NCBI RefSeq assembly: GCF_023241715.1
Contig: NZ_JALQCW010000078.1
Location: 1 to 64,000 of the forward strand
Direction: 5' to 3'
Source of the DNA: Pseudomonas morbosilactucae
Lineage (GTDB): Bacteria > Pseudomonadota > Gammaproteobacteria > Pseudomonadales > Pseudomonadaceae
Length of the DNA: 64,000 bases
The translations under genes and the position numbers were made by a program. A model generated the notes under the pieces. The model saw only the letters and a program-made list of their open reading frames with translations, ran no database searches and had not been told where the DNA came from. Positions 43,335-52,140 of this stretch are shown in pieces (the stretch's first letter is position 1; every line of letters starts with the position of its first letter).

Positions 43335-45776
43335 CTAGAAATCCACCGTGGCCGACAGTTGCAAGGTGCGTGGCGAGGCCTGGGAGAAGGCGCCATAGGA
43401 CGCCACCCCCGACCAGTAGCTGCGGTCGAAGAGGTTCTGCACCGTGGCCCGCAGGGTGGTGGGGCGGCCGTCGATGTGGGTGCTGTAGCGGGCGCCGGCG
43501 TCGATCCGGGTCCAGGGGTCGAGTTCCTGGGTATTGTCCTGATTGATGTACTGGCTGCCGGTGTAGATGGCGCCGCTGGTCAGGGTCAGGCCCTCGATCC
43601 ACGGCGTGTCCCATTCCGCCCAGAGGTTGGCCTGGACCTCGGGCACGCCCACGGGTTTGTTGCCGCGGTAGGCCGGGGTGCCGCTCTGGGTCAATTCGGC
43701 GTCGAGCAGGGTCACGCCGCCGAGCAGGCGGGTGCCTTCGCTGAGTTCGCCGAACAGGTTGAGTTCCAGGCCGCGGTTACGTTGCTCACCCTGCACCGAA
43801 AAAATCTGTCGGTTATTGCTCTGGGCCACCAGTTCGCCCGCTGGCTTCTTGATCTGAAACAGGCTCAGGGTTGAGGTGAAGGTCCCGTAGTCGACCTTGA
43901 CCCCGACTTCCTGCTGGCGGGAGATGTAGGGCGCGAACACCTCGCCGGAGTTGTCGGCGTTGGCCGGCGCGGAGTCGCCCTTGCTCAAGCCTTCGATGTA
44001 GTTGTAGTAGAGCGACACGTGCTCCCAGGGTTTGATCACCAGGCCGAACAGCGGCGTGGTGGCGGTTTTGTCGTAGGTGGTGACTGCGACTGCGGGGTTG
44101 TAGTTGTGCGACTCGATGCTTTGCTGGCGCAGGCCGAGGGTCAGCTGCAAGCGTTCATCGAGCACCGACAAGGTGTCGGCCAGGGCCACGCCGGACAGTT
44201 CGCTGGCCGAGACCTTGAGCGGGTCAGGGGTGGCAATTTCGGGCTCCGGGCGCTGCACCGGGTGGTAAATGTTGGACAGGATCGCCGGCCCGGAAATGAT
44301 CGCCCGGGACAAATCATCGCGATAGCGGGTGACTTGCAGGCTGGTGTTATGGCTCACCGGGCCGGTGTCGAAGCGCACCCGGGCACCGGCATCGACGGTG
44401 TAGCGCTCGACCTCGAACTTGTAATAGCCGGGAATCGACGAGGTGTCGCCGGCGCTGTTGAGCAGGTTCGGGGTCTGGTCGGAAAGCCGCGACACTTGCG
44501 AGCGCCCACCGCCGGCGTGGGCGAACAGGGTCAGTGCGTCGTTCACCTCGTATTCACCGCTCAGCAGGGTGGCGCGGTCGCGGGTCTTGGCCCAGGACCA
44601 TTCCTGGGTGACGTTGCGCCGGCCATTGGCGGCCGAGGGAATGTCCAGGCCTCGGTTGATCAGGAAGGGCCGGGATGGGGCGTCGAACTGTTCTTCCTGG
44701 CTGATCATGTCGAGGCTGGCACGCAGGCGCTCGCCCTGGTAATCGAAGGCCACGGCGCCGAGGTTGATCTCCCGCGATTGTTTGTCGATAGCGGTGTCGC
44801 CTTGCTGCACGCTGCCGTTGATGCGCACACCAAACTGGCGCTGGTCACCGAAGCGCCGGCTCAGGTCCAGATGGCCGCCAACCTGGCGGTCGCTGGCGTA
44901 GCTGGCGGTGAAGCGGGTCAGGTCTTCGTCCAGGGAGCGCTTGGGCACAATATTGATCACCCCACCGACCCCGCTGTTGGGCGACATGCCGTACAGCAGC
45001 GCGCCGGGCCCCTTGATCACCTCCACGCGCTCGGCGTACTCGGTGAACACCCGGTAGTTGGGGGCCACGCCGTAGACGCCGTCGAAAGCCAGTTCCCCGA
45101 GGTTGCCTTCGCCTATGGGAAAACCGCGGATAAAGAACGAGTCCACCACGCCGCCGGTCTGCCCGGTGGAACGCACCGAGGAGTCACGCTCCAGCACGTC
45201 GGCGACGGTGATCGCCTGCTGGTCCTTGATCAGGGTGGAGGTGTAGTTGCTGACGCTGAAGGGCACGTCCATCAGGTCTTTGTTGCCCATCAGGCCGAGG
45301 CGCCCACCACGGGCCACCTGGCCGCCGGCATACACCGGCGGCAGGCTGTCGGGGGCCTGGCCATTGGCACTGATGGTGGTGGCGTCGAGGGTCAGCCCGG
45401 TGTCTGCGGCGGCTGGGCGCCGGGCCAGGGTGTAGGTGCCGTCGGTGCGCGCCACCAGTTCCAGGCCGCTGTCGGCGAGCAATTGTTCCAGGGCTTCCCG
45501 GGGGCTGTAGCGGCCTGACAGCCCGGGGCTTTCCAGGCCGTCGGTGAGGTTGGGCTGGAACGACAGGGGAAGGCCGGTGGCCAGGGCAAAGCCAGACAGG
45601 GTCGGGCCCAGGGGGCCGGCCGGGATCTCGTAGCTGCGCGGTGTGCTGTCCAGGGCCGGTGTGGCGGCGGCCCAGGCCGCTGTGCTGCAAGCGGTGCCCA
45701 GGCTCAGGCACAGCAGGGCGTTGCGCAGGGCGGGTCGGAGGGGGCGGGCCGGACGCGGAGGGCGGTTAACGAACAT
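43335..45776 (-). CDS. TonB-dependent receptor with STN signalling domain
   Basis: An outer-membrane transducer of 813 residues. The signal peptide is followed by an STN domain (about 45-125: RSYEIPAGPLGPTLSGFA, LSFQPNLTDGLESPGLSGRYS, EALEQLLADSGLEL). The plug has LMDVPFSVSNYTS, FFIRGFPIGEGN and VEVIKGPGALLYGMSPNSGVGG; the barrel ends TVDF. Genes for FecR-like and FecI-like proteins lie immediately upstream in the same direction, so this is a complete cell-surface-signalling unit. The ATG at 45776 was chosen; a TTG seven codons earlier is possible. The 90-base gap to fecR carries a T-rich tract. Confidence 0.92.
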   Translation of the reverse strand: MFVNRPPRPARPLRPALRNALLCLSLGTACSTAAWAAATPALDSTPRSYEIPAGPLGPTLSGFALATGLPLSFQPNLTDGLESPGLSGRYSPREALEQLLADSGLELVARTDGTYTLARRPAAADTGLTLDATTISANGQAPDSLPPVYAGGQVARGGRLGLMGNKDLMDVPFSVSNYTSTLIKDQQAITVADVLERDSSVRSTGQTGGVVDSFFIRGFPIGEGNLGELAFDGVYGVAPNYRVFTEYAERVEVIKGPGALLYGMSPNSGVGGVINIVPKRSLDEDLTRFTASYASDRQVGGHLDLSRRFGDQRQFGVRINGSVQQGDTAIDKQSREINLGAVAFDYQGERLRASLDMISQEEQFDAPSRPFLINRGLDIPSAANGRRNVTQEWSWAKTRDRATLLSGEYEVNDALTLFAHAGGGRSQVSRLSDQTPNLLNSAGDTSSIPGYYKFEVERYTVDAGARVRFDTGPVSHNTSLQVTRYRDDLSRAIISGPAILSNIYHPVQRPEPEIATPDPLKVSASELSGVALADTLSVLDERLQLTLGLRQQSIESHNYNPAVAVTTYDKTATTPLFGLVIKPWEHVSLYYNYIEGLSKGDSAPANADNSGEVFAPYISRQQEVGVKVDYGTFTSTLSLFQIKKPAGELVAQSNNRQIFSVQGEQRNRGLELNLFGELSEGTRLLGGVTLLDAELTQSGTPAYRGNKPVGVPEVQANLWAEWDTPWIEGLTLTSGAIYTGSQYINQDNTQELDPWTRIDAGARYSTHIDGRPTTLRATVQNLFDRSYWSGVASYGAFSQASPRTLQLSATVDF

Positions 45777-45866
45777 GGGGGAGGACCTATTCGACAAGGT
45801 TGAGAAGTGCTTCCTTCCCTAGCCAGCCGAGCGCGGAAAAAGTATCACCCCCCAGGCTGTTTTTTT

Positions 45867-46832
45867 TCAGGCGGCGGAAAGCATCACCCAGTAACCCTGC
45901 CAGTGCTGACGGATAACCAGGGGATAGGTCTGCTGCAGCATGTCCAGGGTGCGCTGGCTGTCGCTGATGGGGAAGGCACCGGAAATGCGCAGGTCGGCGA
46001 TGGCCGGGTCGCAGCGCACGAAGCCCTTGCGGTAGCGCGCCAGTTCCACGAGGAAGTCCGCCAGGCGCAGGTTGTCGGCCAACAGCATGCCCTGGGTCCA
46101 GGCACTGGCAGCGGGGTTGGCGGTTTCCGGCGGGGCCAGCTGGCTGGCGCTGAAGGTGGTGCGCTGGCCGGCGTTGATCACCTGCTGGGCACCGCCGGCC
46201 TCGGCCAGTTGCACCCGCACCGCGCCTTCGAGCACCACCAGGCGGGTGCTGCCGGCCTGCTCGCGCACGGTGAAACGGGTGCCCAGGGCCTGCATCCAGC
46301 CGGCCTCGGTGGTCACCAGGAACGGCCGGTCGCCAGGATCGCGGGCGGTCTGTACCAGGATCTCGCCCTGGCGCAGGTGCACCCGGCGTTGCTGGCTGTC
46401 GAAGCGCACGTCGATCGCCGAGTCGGTGTTCAAGGTGATCTGCGAACCGTCCGCCAACTGCAGCTCCCGGCGTTCGCCCACGGCCGAGCGGAAGTCGGCG
46501 GTCCATTGCTGGGTTTCCAGGAGCTTCCAGGCGCCGAAGCTGCCGGGCAGCAGGGCCAGCAATGCCGCCAGCTTGGCCACGGCGGCGCGTCGGCCCGGGT
46601 TGGCAGGGCGATCCAGGGCTGACATGGCCAGGGCCGGGGGCAGGCCGCCGAGTTTGCCCAGCAGCACCTGCGCCCGCTCCCAGGCCTGTTGGCGTTCCGG
46701 GCTGCTGCCGCGCCAGTGCTGCCATTGCTCATGTTCGTCGGCGCTGACATCGCCTTCGCTGAAGCGCAGCAGCCAGTCGGCGGCTTCGTCCAGGGCTTGC
46801 TCGGCCAGGGGGACAGTCGGCTGGGCGGGCAC
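45867..46832 (-). CDS. FecR-family anti-sigma factor/signal transducer
   Basis: A 321-residue inner-membrane protein. The cytoplasmic anti-sigma domain has EAADWLLRFSEGDVSADE and WQHWRGSSPERQQAWERAQ. One hydrophobic helix lies near 85-103, followed by the FecR periplasmic domain (ELQLADGSQITLNTDSAIDV, RPFLVTTEAGWMQALGTRFTV) and a C-terminal STN-like segment ending WVMLSAA. It starts with GTG directly after the FecI stop codon, so the two are co-translated. It relays the receptor signal to the sigma factor. Confidence 0.92.
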   Translation of the reverse strand: MPAQPTVPLAEQALDEAADWLLRFSEGDVSADEHEQWQHWRGSSPERQQAWERAQVLLGKLGGLPPALAMSALDRPANPGRRAAVAKLAALLALLPGSFGAWKLLETQQWTADFRSAVGERRELQLADGSQITLNTDSAIDVRFDSQQRRVHLRQGEILVQTARDPGDRPFLVTTEAGWMQALGTRFTVREQAGSTRLVVLEGAVRVQLAEAGGAQQVINAGQRTTFSASQLAPPETANPAASAWTQGMLLADNLRLADFLVELARYRKGFVRCDPAIADLRISGAFPISDSQRTLDMLQQTYPLVIRQHWQGYWVMLSAA

Positions 46833-47348
46833 TTAGTGCACCAACGCCAGGCACTGGATAAAGGCCTGCTTCATGTAGCGCTTGACGGTGATCAGCGAGA
46901 CCCCCAGTTGCTCGGCGATTTCGGCGTACTTGAGGCCGGCGATCTGCGACAGCAGGAAGGTGCGTTTCACCGGGGCCGGCAAGGTGTCGAGCATGGCGTC
47001 GATTTCGTGCAGGGTTTCCAGGATCAGGTAGCGCGCCTGGGGCGAGGGCGCCTCGGCTTCCGGCATCTGCGCCAGGGCTTGCAGGTAGGCGCGTTCCAGG
47101 GCCTGGCGCTGGTACCAGTTGACCAGGATGCCCTTGGCCACGCAGCTCAGGTAGGCCCGGGGTTCGTCGATCACCGCGACCCCGGAGGCGAGGATCCGGG
47201 TGAAGGTGTCATGGGCCAGGTCTGCGGCGTCCAGGGCGTTGCCGAGCTTTTTCCGCAGGCGCGCGTAGAGCCAGCCATGGTGGCCGCTGTACAGGGCTTC
47301 GACGGTACGCAGGTGCTGGGCGTGGATCGCGGCGGGGCTATCGCTCAT
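46833..47348 (-). CDS. FecI-family ECF sigma factor
   Basis: A 171-residue extracytoplasmic-function sigma factor. Region 2 has YARLRKKLGNALDAADLAHDTFTRIL, and region 4 has LSQIAGLKYAEIAEQLGVSLITVKRYMKQA, the DNA-binding helix-turn-helix. It is the first gene of the FecI-FecR-receptor unit and should direct transcription of the receptor gene. A Fur-like palindrome lies just upstream, consistent with iron-starvation induction. Confidence 0.93.
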   Translation of the reverse strand: MSDSPAAIHAQHLRTVEALYSGHHGWLYARLRKKLGNALDAADLAHDTFTRILASGVAVIDEPRAYLSCVAKGILVNWYQRQALERAYLQALAQMPEAEAPSPQARYLILETLHEIDAMLDTLPAPVKRTFLLSQIAGLKYAEIAEQLGVSLITVKRYMKQAFIQCLALVH

Positions 47349-47366
47349 GGCAGGTCGGAGTTTGCA

Positions 47367-47385
47367 ATTGAGAAGTATTCCCAAT
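47367..47385 (-). promoter_or_regulatory. Fur-like palindrome upstream of fecI-like gene
   Basis: The 19-base ATTGAGAAGTATTCCCAAT has 8-base arms with one mismatch around GTA. Length and symmetry fit an iron box. It lies 19 bases before the sigma-factor ATG on the minus strand. Confidence 0.5.
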
Positions 47386-47524
47386 GCTAGTGTAGGGCGA
47401 AGTCCCTGCGCAAGGATTCTCTGTGGCGCACAAGCGGCGGCGGGTGTGGCGGGGCAGGGGCTGCCTGGGCGGGGAAGGAGGGCGGTTGCGGCGCAGCAAT
47501 CGGTGGAGAGGGGCGTTGCCGACG

Positions 47525-47549
47525 GGCCAGGGCGATAGTCGCCCTGGCC
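47525..47549. terminator. strong hairpin downstream of the binding-protein gene
   Basis: GGCCAGGGCGA/TCGCCCTGGCC forms a perfect 11-bp stem with a TAG loop, 20 bases after the end of the PotD-like gene on the minus strand. No T tract follows on either strand, so it may protect the mRNA end rather than terminate. Confidence 0.45.
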
Positions 47550-47568
47550 GGTTGTCAGGCGTTGGGGG

Positions 47569-48606
47569 TTATTTGCTCGACCAGGCAATAAAGCGCTGTT
47601 CCAGGCTTTCGCCGTGCTCGGTCCAGAAGTCCACGTCCATCTGCAGGGCGTTCTGCATGTTCTGCGGCGCCGTCGGCAGGTCGGCGGCCAGTTCCGGGCT
47701 CAGCAGGCTGATGGTGCCTTTGTTCGACGGGCCGTACGCCATGTGCTCGGTGTAGATTTTCTGCTGCGCCGGCTGCATGGCGAACTTGATGAACTTGTAG
47801 GCCTCGTCCAGGTTCGGCGTGCCCTTGGGAATGGCCCACTCATCGAACTGGTAGAGGTTGCCGTCCCAGACGATTTTCAGCGGTGCGCCGGATTGCTTGG
47901 CGGCATAGATCCGGCCGTTGTAGGCCGAGCTCATGACCACGTCGCCGGAAATCAGGTACTGCGGCGGCTGGGCGCCGGCTTCCCACCACTGGATGTAGGG
48001 CTTGAGTTCGTCGAGCTTGGCGAAGGCGCGGCTCACGCCGGCGTCGGTGGACAGTTCCTTGTACACGTCCTTGGGCGCCACGCCGTCGGCCATCAGGGCG
48101 AATTCCAGGGCGCCGCGGGCGGATTTGCGCAGGCTGCGCTTGCCGGGGAATTTCTTCACGTCCCAGAAATCTTTCCAGCCCTGGGGCGCGGTCTTGAGCT
48201 TCTCGGTGTTGTAGGCCAGGACGTTGGACCAGACGAAAATCCCCACGCCGCAGGTCTGCACGGTGCCGTCGATAAAGTCTTCCACCGGCCCGATGCGGCT
48301 CATGTCGATTTTCTCGAACAGGCCATCGTCGCAACCACGGCTGAGGTCGTTGTCTTCGATGTCGAGCACGTCCCAGTTGACGCTCTTGGTGTCGACCATG
48401 GCCTTGACCTTGGCCATCTCGCCGTTCCATTCGCCGGCGATGATCTTGGTCCCGGTGGCTTTTTCGTAGGGTTTGTAGAAGCCCGCCACTTGGGCGTCCT
48501 TGCTCGCGCCGCCGTAGGAAATCACGGTCAGATCCTTGGCCATGGCCTGGCCCACAGCCAGGCTCAGGCAACCGCTGAGCAGCACAAACTTCAGTGTTTT
48601 CGACAT
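47569..48606 (-). CDS. PotD-like (polyamine-type) ABC binding protein 1
   Basis: A 345-residue periplasmic protein with a Sec signal (ends AVGQAMA-KD). The start LTVISYGGASKDAQVAGF and the core KNPGKR-like FPGKRSLRKSARGALEFAL, VVMSSAYNGRIYAAK and DEWAIPKGTPNLDEAYKFI match the extracellular solute-binding family 1/8 (COG0687, PotD/F and relatives). It probably binds a polyamine or related amine. The GGAG site is about seven bases before the ATG at 48606. No permease or ATPase genes lie next to it; the nearest Pot-type ATPase is at the right edge of the window. Confidence 0.88.
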   Translation of the reverse strand: MSKTLKFVLLSGCLSLAVGQAMAKDLTVISYGGASKDAQVAGFYKPYEKATGTKIIAGEWNGEMAKVKAMVDTKSVNWDVLDIEDNDLSRGCDDGLFEKIDMSRIGPVEDFIDGTVQTCGVGIFVWSNVLAYNTEKLKTAPQGWKDFWDVKKFPGKRSLRKSARGALEFALMADGVAPKDVYKELSTDAGVSRAFAKLDELKPYIQWWEAGAQPPQYLISGDVVMSSAYNGRIYAAKQSGAPLKIVWDGNLYQFDEWAIPKGTPNLDEAYKFIKFAMQPAQQKIYTEHMAYGPSNKGTISLLSPELAADLPTAPQNMQNALQMDVDFWTEHGESLEQRFIAWSSK

Positions 48607-48769
48607 GGTGAAACTCCCAAAAAAAGTAGTACCGCAATGGAGTGCTAAGGGCAGTGTCAGCTCGACGGGGCGGGAACGAATCGGCGCCGCGCCGGTTGCT
48701 CTACCGGACATTCGAAGTTCCGGGCTGATTTGTTGTTATGCAGAGCGTCAGTGTCGGGATGGTCCCTCT

Positions 48770-49693
48770 TCAGTAGCCTTGGTGTTTTTCGATGACACCG
48801 GACATGGCCTGGCCCCGTTGGTGGCGGCGCAGGTTGTCCAGCAATGGAGCGAACGCCGACTCGGGCAGGGTCACTGCGCCGATGTGCGGGGTCAGCCAGA
48901 TGTTCGGGTGTTGCCAGAACGGGTGCTGCTCGGGGGCCGGTTCTTCTTGCACCACATCGACAATCGCGTGGCTCAGTTGCCCGCTGTCCAGGGCTTGCAG
49001 CAGATCCTGCTCCACCAGGTGCGCGCCACGGCCCAGGTTGATCAGGCTCGCGCCCCGGGGCAGCAAGCCCAGGGTGCGGGCGTTGAGCAGGCCACGGGTG
49101 TGCTCGGTCAGGGGCAGCAGGCAGAGCAGGGTGTCGCACTGGCTGAGGAAGGCCGGCAACTGCTCGACGCCGGCAAAACACTCGACGCCGTCCAGTGGTT
49201 GCAGCGAACGCGACCAGCCCCGCAGGTTGAAGCCGAACGGCCGCAAGTGTTGCAGCGCCGCCTTGCCCAGCATGCCCAGGCCCATGACCCCCACGCGGCG
49301 TTGCCGGGCCGGGACCCAGGGCTGTTCCTGCCATTGCCCCTGGCGTTGCTGGTGCAGGTACAAGGGCAATTGCCGATGCAGGCTGAGCACCGCCATGCAG
49401 GCGTATTCGACAATCCCCTGGACAATGCCCGGGTCTTGCATGCGCACCACCGGCACCTGCTCGGGCAACTGCCGCAGGTCGAACTGATCGACCCCCGCCG
49501 AGGTGGCGAACACCACTTCAAGGTTGGGAAAGTCCCGCAGGTTTTCCGGCGGCTGCCAGGCCATCAAGTAACGGATGTCCGCAGGGTTGCCGACGTCCGG
49601 CCAGAGCCTGACTTCGATGTCCGGGGCGTGCTCGGCGAACAAGGCCTGCCACTGCTGGCCACGCTCGGAATCGGCTTTGTAGAGAAGGGCCAT
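48770..49693 (-). CDS. D-2-hydroxyacid dehydrogenase (GhrA-like)
   Basis: A 307-residue NAD(P)H-dependent reductase of the glyoxylate/hydroxypyruvate reductase A type. The Rossmann motif VGVMGLGMLGKAALQHL is near 138-154. Catalytic Arg is in LINLGRGAHLVEQDLL, Glu in DVVQEEPAP, and His in WLTPHIGAVT. Codes next to tartrate dehydrogenase, whose products include glyceric-acid and hydroxypyruvate-type compounds, so it may reduce such intermediates. It is separated from the binding-protein gene by 163 bases. Confidence 0.9.
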   Translation of the reverse strand: MALLYKADSERGQQWQALFAEHAPDIEVRLWPDVGNPADIRYLMAWQPPENLRDFPNLEVVFATSAGVDQFDLRQLPEQVPVVRMQDPGIVQGIVEYACMAVLSLHRQLPLYLHQQRQGQWQEQPWVPARQRRVGVMGLGMLGKAALQHLRPFGFNLRGWSRSLQPLDGVECFAGVEQLPAFLSQCDTLLCLLPLTEHTRGLLNARTLGLLPRGASLINLGRGAHLVEQDLLQALDSGQLSHAIVDVVQEEPAPEQHPFWQHPNIWLTPHIGAVTLPESAFAPLLDNLRRHQRGQAMSGVIEKHQGY

Positions 49694-49834
49694 GGAAGGC
49701 TCCGCCTGAAGGACTGTGCTCAGCCTATCCCAGCGCCGACAGTAGATTCTTTTGAATCGCTGCGCCGCGACGGCAGCTTTTGAATTTTATCCCACCGGCC
49801 GCAGCAGCCGCCCGAATGGGCGGCCACTCGGGGC

Positions 49835-50914
49835 TCAGCAGAGGGCGGCGATGGCCTTGCCCAAGGCTTCGGTGGTGCCTTTGCCGCCGATGTCGGCAGT
49901 CAGCGGCGCCACCTCCGGTCCTTGTTCGAGTACGGCTTCGATGGCCTTGACCACGGCGGCACCGGCTTCGGGGTGGCCCAGGTGCTCAAGCATCATCGCC
50001 CCGCACCAGATCTGCCCGATGGGGTTGGCGATGCCTTTGCCGGCGATGTCCGGGGCCGAACCGTGCACCGGTTCAAACAGGCTGGGGAAGTTGCGCTCCG
50101 GGTTGATGTTGGCCGAAGGGGCGATGCCGATGGTGCCGGTGCAGGCTGGGCCGAGGTCGGAGAGGATGTCGCCGAACAGGTTGCTGGCCACCACCACGTC
50201 GAACCAGTCCGGGTGCAGGACGAAGTTCGCGGTGAGGATATCGATGTGGTACTTGTCCACCTTGACCTCGGGGTAGCGCTTGCCCATCTCCACCACGCGT
50301 TCATCCCAGTAGGGCATGGTGATCGCGATGCCATTGGACTTGGTGGCCGAGGTCAGGTGCTTCTTCGGCCGGCTCTGGGCCAGGTCGTAGGCGAACTTGA
50401 GAATGCGGTCGACCCCGACCCGGGTCATCACGGTTTCCTGCAGCACGATCTCGCGCTCGGTGCCAGGGAACATCTTGCCGCCGACACTGGAGTACTCGCC
50501 CTCGGTGTTCTCGCGCACCACCCAGAAATCGATGTCGCCGGGCTTGCGGTTGGCCAGTGGCGCCTTGACCCCGGGCATCAGCCGGCAGGGGCGCAGATTG
50601 ACGTACTGGTCGAATTCGCGGCGGAACTGCAACAGCGAATCCCACAGTGAGATGTGGTCCGGCACCACGTCGGGCCAGCCCACCGCGCCGAAGTAGATGG
50701 CGTCGTAACCCTTGAGCATCTCGAACCAGTCGTCGGGCATCATCTTGCCGTGGGCCAGGTAGTAATCGGCACTGGCGAAGTCGAACCAGTCCCACTGCAG
50801 TTCCAGGTCGTGGCGGCGGGCCACGGCATCGAGTACGCGCACACCTTCGGGCATCACTTCCTTGCCGATGCCGTCACCAGGGATCACGGCGATTTTGTAG
50901 CTGGACTTGCTCAT
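49835..50914 (-). CDS. ttuC: tartrate dehydrogenase/D-malate dehydrogenase (decarboxylating)
   Basis: A 359-residue beta-decarboxylating dehydrogenase related to isopropylmalate dehydrogenase, NAD and divalent-metal dependent. It has IAVIPGDGIGKEV at the start, the VVRENTEGEYSSVGG loop that distinguishes tartrate/D-malate enzymes, and VVASNLFGDILSDLGP. Members act on L-tartrate, D-malate and meso-tartrate. It is divergent from a LysR gene that is presumably its regulator, as in the dmlA-dmlR arrangement. The ATG at 50914 was chosen at MSKSSYKI. Confidence 0.92.
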   Translation of the reverse strand: MSKSSYKIAVIPGDGIGKEVMPEGVRVLDAVARRHDLELQWDWFDFASADYYLAHGKMMPDDWFEMLKGYDAIYFGAVGWPDVVPDHISLWDSLLQFRREFDQYVNLRPCRLMPGVKAPLANRKPGDIDFWVVRENTEGEYSSVGGKMFPGTEREIVLQETVMTRVGVDRILKFAYDLAQSRPKKHLTSATKSNGIAITMPYWDERVVEMGKRYPEVKVDKYHIDILTANFVLHPDWFDVVVASNLFGDILSDLGPACTGTIGIAPSANINPERNFPSLFEPVHGSAPDIAGKGIANPIGQIWCGAMMLEHLGHPEAGAAVVKAIEAVLEQGPEVAPLTADIGGKGTTEALGKAIAALC

Positions 50915-51021
50915 GGTTCGACTCCAGGGATTGTTGGGTAGCGGCACTGAGTGTATGTATGGTCGCGGAATAAATAATTAGCCTGAAACGAAAGCCATTC
51001 TTAGATTTTTGGAAAGAATCC

Positions 51022-51933
51022 ATGAGCACCATCGACGACTTGAGTTTCTTCCAGCAGGTGGCCAGCCGCGCCAGCCTCACCGAAGTGGCGCGCCACCTGG
51101 GCCTGTCGCTGCCGGCGGTGAGCAAGCGCCTGAGTCAGCTGGAACAGCGCCTGGGGGTGCAGTTGCTGCAACGCACCACGCGCAAGCTGGCCCTGACCCC
51201 GGAGGGCGCGTTGTACCTGGAAGGCGGTCGGCCGATCCTGCGGCAACTGGAAGAATTGGAGAGCGCCTTGAACCAGCGTCAGCCGACCTTGCACGGGCGG
51301 CTGCGGATCAATGGCACCCTGGGTTTTGGTCGCCGCCACCTGGCGCCCATCGTTTCCAGCTTCGCCCGCTTGCACCCGCAACTGGAGATTTCCCTGGAGC
51401 TGAGCAGCCAGCCCCTGGCCCTGCTGGACGATCAGTTCGACATTGCGGTGTGCATGGGCGAGCCGCCGGATTCGCGTTTGATCAGCGTGCGGCTGCTGGA
51501 AAATCCGCGGCTATTATGTGCAGCGCCTGGATACCTTGAAAACATGCCTGAGCCGAACGTGGTGGCGGACCTGGCCCAGCACAATTGCATCGTGCTGCGG
51601 CAGTTTGCCGGGGATTACGCGATCTGGCGCTTCCACAAGGACGGCCGCGAGTACGCCCATAAAGTCAGCGGCACCCTGTCCAGCAACGACGGTGAAGTGG
51701 CCCTGAGCCTGGCCCTGGAGGGGCATGGATTGATCCTGCGATCCCGCTGGGATGTCCAGCAATACTTGGAGGATGGGCGTCTGCGTGGGTTGTTGCTGGA
51801 TCACCAGGCACCGCGGGCGGACATCTTCGCGGTGTACCAGCATCGCCGTCATATTCCCCAGCGCATCTCGGTGTTCAGCCAGTACCTGGTTCAGCAGCTG
51901 GCCAAACGCCTGCCTTATGCGGTGCATCCATGA
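51022..51933 (+). CDS. LysR-family regulator (DmlR-like)
   Basis: A 303-residue LysR-type regulator. The N-terminal winged helix has FFQQVASRASLTEVARHLGLSLPAVSKRLSQLEQRLGVQLLQRTTR (about 9-55). The effector domain then begins HGRLRINGTLGFGRRHLAP. Divergent from the tartrate dehydrogenase gene with a 107-base gap, the classical position for a regulator that controls both. Confidence 0.92.
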   Translation: MSTIDDLSFFQQVASRASLTEVARHLGLSLPAVSKRLSQLEQRLGVQLLQRTTRKLALTPEGALYLEGGRPILRQLEELESALNQRQPTLHGRLRINGTLGFGRRHLAPIVSSFARLHPQLEISLELSSQPLALLDDQFDIAVCMGEPPDSRLISVRLLENPRLLCAAPGYLENMPEPNVVADLAQHNCIVLRQFAGDYAIWRFHKDGREYAHKVSGTLSSNDGEVALSLALEGHGLILRSRWDVQQYLEDGRLRGLLLDHQAPRADIFAVYQHRRHIPQRISVFSQYLVQQLAKRLPYAVHP

Positions 51934-52140
51934 CTGGTCAGGGTTGCGAGGGTTTTTGCATAACTTGAAGCTATGCTGGTCCTGACTATTGGTGAGTTGT
52001 CCGGCACGGCACACTCTTGTAACGTCGGTGGGGCCCGCTCGGTAAAAACAAAAAACAGACCGAAGCCGCCACAAGGTTCCAAGGTGTTCAGTCGCATTTT
52101 TTGAGTCTGCCGAATCAAATGACTTAATAGGATGATTGCC

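Noticed and set aside
52000..52020. Possible sigma54 promoter before the second binding protein
   Set aside because: GGCACACTCTTG resembles the consensus but is one base short in spacing and ends in GT rather than GC.
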